Assembly: GCA_005880175.1 (NCBI GenBank) | Contig: VBJR01000199.1 | Location: forward strand, 1-17,806 | DNA length: 17,806 nucleotides | Reading direction: 5' to 3' | DNA from: Chloroflexota bacterium | GTDB taxonomy: Bacteria; Chloroflexota; Dormibacteria; Dormibacterales; Dormibacteraceae | Shown: one piece after another, positions 14,731 through 17,806 of the stretch | Layout of the letters: each line of letters begins with the position of its first letter | How positions within the stretch are numbered: position 1 is the first letter of the stretch | Position numbers and translations under genes: made by a program | The notes under the pieces: model-generated | What the model was told of the DNA's origin: nothing | The model's input: only the letters and a program-made list of their open reading frames with translations | Databases searched by the model: none

Positions 14731-14739
14731 CGCTGCCGA

Positions 14740-14941
14740 TTATGCGACCGGTTGGACCAACTCGACGCGGTTGCCGAACGGAAACCAGGCGGGCATAGGG
14801 CGGTCCCACCGGCCAGGGCCGCGCGACCGACCGCCCACTCCGCCGCCCGCGCCGCATCGCGGCGGCGCCGCGCTCCCACTCCTCCAGGCCCCGCAGGACG
14901 TCGACCAGCTCGCGCGCCGGCTCGACGAGCAGGTGCGCACC
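14740..14941 (-). pseudogene. degraded gene with glyoxalase/VOC-type C-terminus
   Basis: The minus strand ends in FPFGNRVELVQPVA and TAA (14742-14740), 10 bp before the transporter start. F-x-GNR-x-ELV-x-P is the hallmark end of vicinal-oxygen-chelate proteins (glyoxalase, bleomycin-resistance type). Upstream the frame is low-complexity, while another frame reads a plausible protein piece, AHLLVEPARELVDVLRGLEE (within 14855-14941), with no valid start in either. It looks like a decayed gene end and not a working enzyme. The 3' end is nearly identical to another remnant at 17179-17249. Confidence 0.5.
14745..14781 (+). repeat. direct repeat A flanking the TetR-hydrolase module
   Basis: Matches 17184-17220 in the same orientation at 34 of 37 bases (differences at 14752, 14762 and 14777). 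On the minus strand both copies code for the GNRVxLVxPV end of a VOC protein. Confidence 0.85.
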
Positions 14942-14977
14942 TCACGCGTCCCGGCGCGAGGCCTGGATGTTTGACGC

Positions 14978-15006
14978 TTGTTAAATTACTGTCGGATGTC
15001 TATGAT
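14978..15006 (+). promoter_or_regulatory. promoter of the TetR gene, leaderless
   Basis: TTGTTA (14978-14983) and TATGAT (15001-15006) are 17 bases apart; the start GTG follows 8 bases after the -10 box, so the mRNA should begin at or next to the start codon. The region is AT-rich against its surroundings and would be the natural place for autorepression by the TetR protein. Confidence 0.65.
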
Positions 15007-15014
15007 CGCGTACG

Positions 15015-15674
15015 GTGAACGGGCAGGCCAGCACATCGCGCGCACCTGACCGCCGGGTCCTGCGCTCGCGGTCGGCGCTCATGCGGGCGGCGGTGGCCCT
15101 GGTGGCCGAGCGGGGCACGACGGCCGTCTCCATCTCCGACATCGCGGAGGGGGCGGACGTGAGCAGGCAGCTCGTGTACCTGCAGTTCGGCGATCGCGAC
15201 GCGCTACTGATGGAAGCGGCGCTCGATCTGGCCAGCAGAGAGCTTCTGCCGCGGCTCCGGGATGCCCCGGAAGATTCGACCGGACGGAGCCGGGCGGTGG
15301 CGACGGCCCGTCACTTCGCGGACCACCGGTCCTTCTATCGGGCGATGCTGACCGGATCGTGCGGCTTCGCCCTCAACCGGGCGCTGGACGATCTGTTCAT
15401 GCTGCTCAACCGGCGGCTCGCCGAGCAGCTGCTCGACGATTCACCCGAGCCGGGCGCGGCCGACGACCTCGCCAGGTATCTCACCGGCGGGGCCGCCGCG
15501 GTCTTCAACACCTGGGTGATCGATGGCGATGACCCGCTCGATCCCGAGCTGTTCGCTGACCGGCTTCTGCGGATGTTGGCCGTGCTCACCGGCGCGGCGC
15601 GGCGGGGAGGCGCGTCTGCGGACCAGACCCTCTTCCCAGGCGGCGAACACCCTCCGCCGCCACACCACCAGTGA
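15015..15674 (+). CDS. TetR/AcrR family transcriptional regulator
   Basis: A 219-residue one-component repressor. The N-terminal DNA-binding domain is clear: helix 1 RSRSALMRAAVALVAERG (17-34) and helix-turn-helix TAVSISDIAEGADVSRQLVYLQF (36-58), followed by the DRDALL entry to the ligand domain. The C-terminal helical domain (about 65-200) would bind an unknown small molecule; its tail is rich in Pro, Gly and His. Translation begins at GTG 15015 without a Shine-Dalgarno, consistent with the leaderless promoter immediately upstream. The stop (15672-15674) is 16 bp before the hydrolase start, so the two genes form an operon and the hydrolase or its substrate is the probable subject of regulation. 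Confidence 0.92.
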   Translation: MNGQASTSRAPDRRVLRSRSALMRAAVALVAERGTTAVSISDIAEGADVSRQLVYLQFGDRDALLMEAALDLASRELLPRLRDAPEDSTGRSRAVATARHFADHRSFYRAMLTGSCGFALNRALDDLFMLLNRRLAEQLLDDSPEPGAADDLARYLTGGAAAVFNTWVIDGDDPLDPELFADRLLRMLAVLTGAARRGGASADQTLFPGGEHPPPPHHQ

Positions 15675-15690
15675 GAACGGGAGGACTGCG

Positions 15691-17127
15691 ATGGAACGGA
15701 CCTGCTCCGGCCCGGTGCCCGGGACGCCCGTCAGCACGCTCGGCGCATTCGACCTGGGCCGGCACGGATACGTGGTCGAGGAGTGGTTCCTGACCGGCAC
15801 AGCGAGTTCGTGGCGGTCGTCCGGCGAGCTCGGCGACGACGGCCGGTGGACGGTCGGCGCCGCCGGCTCCGCGCCGTTCACGACCCGACTGCTGGCCTGC
15901 AGGCCCGATCGGCGCCGGTTCGGGGGCACGGTCGTCGTCGAGTGGCTGAACGTGAGTGGCGGTGGGGACGGGTCGCCTGACTGGTTCTTCCTGCACCGCC
16001 ACCTGCTGCGCGAGGGAGCGGCGTGGGTCGGCGTCTCCGCCCAGAAGGCCGGCATCGACGGTGGAGGACTCTTCGAGTCGGGCCAGCACCTCAAGAACGT
16101 GGCGGCCGAGCGCTACCGGACCCTCGCGCACCCGGGCGACGCCTTCTCGTTCGACATCTTCAGCCAGGCTGGCGCCGCCCTGCGCACCGGAGCGGGGCCG
16201 CTGGCGGACCTCGACATCCGGACGCTGCTGGCCGTCGGCGAGTCCCAGTCAGCCGCCTTCCTGGTCACCTACGTCAACGCCGTCGATCCCCTGGCCCGGA
16301 TCTACGACGGGTTCGTGATCCACGGCCGGGGAGCCGCCGGGGCCAGCCTCGAAGGAAAGATGCGGGCGCGGCCCGTCGCCCAGGGCGAGACGCTCGACCT
16401 GGTGTCCCAGCGTGACGCGCAAAGCCCCAGTCACCGGATCCGCGACGACGTCCGCGTGCCGGTGATGACCGTGCAGAGCGAGACGGACGTCATGATGCTC
16501 GGCGGCGTCCGGGGTCGCCAGCCCGACAGCGATCGGTTCCGGCTCTGGGAGATCGCGGGTGCGGCGCACTTCGATACCTACGGCCTGGTCGCCGCCCATC
16601 GGGACGACGGCACGATCTCCGCCGCCGAGCTGGCGTCCCTCATGGCGCCCACTGACGAGGTCATCGGCCAGAAGGCGGCGGCGCTGGTCAATTCCGGGCC
16701 GCAGCAGCACTACGTTCTCAACGCAGCCCTGGCGCACCTGGAGTCCTGGGTGCGCCACGGCAGCCCACCGCCGGCCGCCGAACGCTTCGAGATCACCGGC
16801 GGCGAGAGCCCCGCCCTGGTCCTGGACGAGCTCGGCAACGTCCGGGGAGGGGTGCGGACCCCATGGGTGGACGTTCCGGTCGCCGTGCTGTCGGGTCTGG
16901 GCCAGCAGGGCGCGGTGTTCACGGTCCTGTTCGGGGTGACCCGCCCGTTCGACGATGCGGAGCTGGACCGGCTGTACCCGAACGGAAGGGAGCAGTACCT
17001 GGCCGCCTTCGAGCGCCGCCTCGACGAAGCGATCGGCGCGGGGTTCCTTCTCGAGGCCGACCGGGCCGAGATCCTCGGCGTCGCGGCGGCCGCCTGCCCG
17101 GCCAGCCTCGGATCACCGGCAGGGTAG
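15691..17127 (+). CDS. alpha/beta hydrolase domain-containing protein
   Basis: A 478-residue esterase-like hydrolase. The nucleophile elbow is GESQS (183-187, Ser185), preceded by the strand IRTLLAV; an acidic residue after the strand VPVMTVQSETD (Asp266 or Glu264) and His293 in AGAAHFDTYG complete a probable Ser-Asp/Glu-His triad. Large alpha/beta hydrolases of this layout, with the early VVVEWLNVSGG stretch (81-91), are common in actinobacteria and proteobacteria and are annotated only by domain. There is no signal peptide, so it should act in the cytoplasm. ATG 15691 has GGGAGG (15679-15684) 6 bases upstream. Being in one operon with a TetR gene suggests substrate-induced expression, for example for an ester or lactone; that is inference. 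Confidence 0.87.
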   Translation: MERTCSGPVPGTPVSTLGAFDLGRHGYVVEEWFLTGTASSWRSSGELGDDGRWTVGAAGSAPFTTRLLACRPDRRRFGGTVVVEWLNVSGGGDGSPDWFFLHRHLLREGAAWVGVSAQKAGIDGGGLFESGQHLKNVAAERYRTLAHPGDAFSFDIFSQAGAALRTGAGPLADLDIRTLLAVGESQSAAFLVTYVNAVDPLARIYDGFVIHGRGAAGASLEGKMRARPVAQGETLDLVSQRDAQSPSHRIRDDVRVPVMTVQSETDVMMLGGVRGRQPDSDRFRLWEIAGAAHFDTYGLVAAHRDDGTISAAELASLMAPTDEVIGQKAAALVNSGPQQHYVLNAALAHLESWVRHGSPPPAAERFEITGGESPALVLDELGNVRGGVRTPWVDVPVAVLSGLGQQGAVFTVLFGVTRPFDDAELDRLYPNGREQYLAAFERRLDEAIGAGFLLEADRAEILGVAAAACPASLGSPAG

Positions 17128-17178
17128 CGAGGAGGCGTGCGAGACCCCCGAGATCCATGGTGACCCGACGAGTCGGCC

Positions 17179-17249
17179 CTACTCGACCGGGTGGACCAAC
17201 CCGACGCGGTTGCCGCACGGGTCCTCATGTGGACCCAGCCCTTTGGTTC
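17179..17249 (-). pseudogene. 3' remnant of a glyoxalase/VOC gene
   Basis: The minus strand reads DPCGNRVGLVHPVE and TAG (17181-17179); just upstream, in a frame offset by one base, is EPKGWVHMR. Joined, they give KGWVHMR-DPCGNRVGLVHP, the classical end of a vicinal-oxygen-chelate protein. The missing base (near 17223) and the absence of the rest of the gene show that it is dead. Its end overlaps the operator arm at 17245. Confidence 0.6.
17184..17220 (+). repeat. direct repeat B flanking the TetR-hydrolase module
   Basis: Partner of 14745-14781, same orientation, 34 of 37 bases identical. The two copies are 2439 bp apart and enclose only the TetR and hydrolase genes and the first VOC-like remnant. 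Confidence 0.85.
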
Positions 17250-17286
17250 TGAAAAATGGTCAATATTCGGAACCTGATGCTATGAT
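17245..17286 (+). promoter_or_regulatory. promoter with inverted-repeat operator for the HTH gene
   Basis: GGTTCTGAA (17245-17253) and TTCGGAACC (17266-17274) match as inverted repeats at 8 of 9 positions around 12 AT-rich bases. TATGAT (17281-17286) is a good -10 box; the -35 region (near 17257-17263) lies inside the repeat, so a dimer bound here would block RNA polymerase. Transcription should start near 17293. Confidence 0.6.
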
Positions 17287-17304
17287 TCCGTCGAGGGCGA
17301 TGGG

Positions 17305-17766
17305 ATGACGGCGAGGGAGCTCAGCGAGTACGTGATCGGCCAGGCCGTCGAGCAGCTCGATGAGCTGGACGGCGCAACGACCGCCCTCCGGGACGGGGCC
17401 GTGGATTCCGCCGGCAACCATCTGCGCCGGGCCGAGGACAACATCCTTCACCTCGACCTGCCCGTGCCGGTGTCGCTGGCGGCGACCCTTCTCGGTGTCA
17501 GCGAGCGCACGGTACGCGACTGGATCGAGGCCGGCATCCTGGAGGTGGCCGGCGCTCGTCCGGTCGCACTCGCGTTCAAGAGCGTCGCGGAAGTGCGCCG
17601 GGAGCTGCAGCGGTTGCGCCGCGAAGGGGCCAGCGCCAACGTTCGCCGAACTCTTCTCCATCGCATCGAGGATCGCGCCACCCTGGAGCAGCCACGGCTC
17701 CGGGAGTCGATCGAGCAGATGCGGTCCGGCAAACGGCACTACGTCCACAGGCGGCCGACGAGCTGA
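17305..17766 (+). CDS. small helix-turn-helix protein, antitoxin-like
   Basis: A 153-residue cytoplasmic protein. The middle carries an excisionase/MerR-like helix-turn-helix, VSLAATLLGVSERTVRDWIE (56-75), followed by a wing-like segment VAGARPVALAFKSVAEV. The N-terminal 50 residues are helical and acidic; the C-terminus is long, charged and helical and ends in a basic tail (RSGKRHYVHRRP). This layout, with an own promoter and operator, resembles antitoxins and small autoregulators. A toxin partner would be expected downstream, but only 40 bases remain in the window. ATG 17305 follows GAGGG (17293-17297) by 7 bases. The family is unassigned; DNA binding is likely, the antitoxin role is a guess. 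Confidence 0.72.
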   Translation: MTARELSEYVIGQAVEQLDELDGATTALRDGAVDSAGNHLRRAEDNILHLDLPVPVSLAATLLGVSERTVRDWIEAGILEVAGARPVALAFKSVAEVRRELQRLRREGASANVRRTLLHRIEDRATLEQPRLRESIEQMRSGKRHYVHRRPTS

Positions 17767-17806
17767 CCGTTCGCTTCGATGTCTTCAGGACGAACGTCGC
17801 TGAAGA

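Noticed and set aside
17763..17806. Partial downstream gene overlapping the HTH stop (CTG start)
   Set aside because: No standard start codon in that frame and only 14 residues visible; kept only as a hint.

Overview
The window is very GC-rich throughout, with GTG and TTG starts, GC-saturated third codon positions, leaderless-type promoters and many long meaningless antisense reading frames. Together with the gene families (TetR and LuxR regulators, bacterial P450s, DUF4870, DUF4332, a chaplin-like surface protein), this points to a high-GC actinomycete. No rRNA, tRNA, CRISPR array, transposase or integrase is visible.

Layout. (1) 1-418: 3' part of an AlaX-type alanyl-tRNA editing protein. 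(2) 506-4156: a tight operon of two cytochromes P450 and a homogentisate 1,2-dioxygenase-like cupin, preceded by a 20-bp perfect palindrome. (3) 4129-5605: a small membrane protein on the minus strand, and a plus-strand lipoprotein with two DUF5666-like units, closed by a strong shared terminator. (4) 5613-8072: a purple-acid-phosphatase-like metallophosphoesterase, divergent from a secreted, membrane-anchored protein with three chaplin-like repeats. (5) 8140-9050: DUF4870 and DUF4332 genes on the minus strand. (6) 9378-14730: an untidy stretch holding a frameshifted LuxR regulator, a small hypothetical gene, a GNAT acetyltransferase with a cysteine-rich tail, a perfect 66-bp tandem duplication, a frameshifted S10 carboxypeptidase, a coupled unknown gene, and a DHA2 drug transporter whose 3' end appears out of frame. 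(7) 14740-17249: a TetR regulator and alpha/beta hydrolase operon, bracketed by two degraded 3' ends of glyoxalase/VOC genes that form 37-bp direct repeats (34 of 37 identical). (8) 17245-17766: a small helix-turn-helix gene with its own promoter and an inverted-repeat operator, of antitoxin or autoregulator style.

How genes may work together. The two P450s and the ring-cleavage dioxygenase are probably co-transcribed and may act in oxidation of an aromatic or lipid-like substrate; no other step of the tyrosine/homogentisate pathway is present. The TetR gene probably controls the hydrolase 16 bp downstream. The surface protein and the lipoprotein are envelope components.

The most rewarding places to look are the chaplin-like triple-repeat protein, the P450-P450-dioxygenase operon with its palindrome, the 66-bp duplication, the module flanked by VOC-end repeats, and the HTH gene with its operator. 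The three frame breaks between about 9.6 and 13.3 kb may be real decay or assembly errors; the sequence alone cannot decide.
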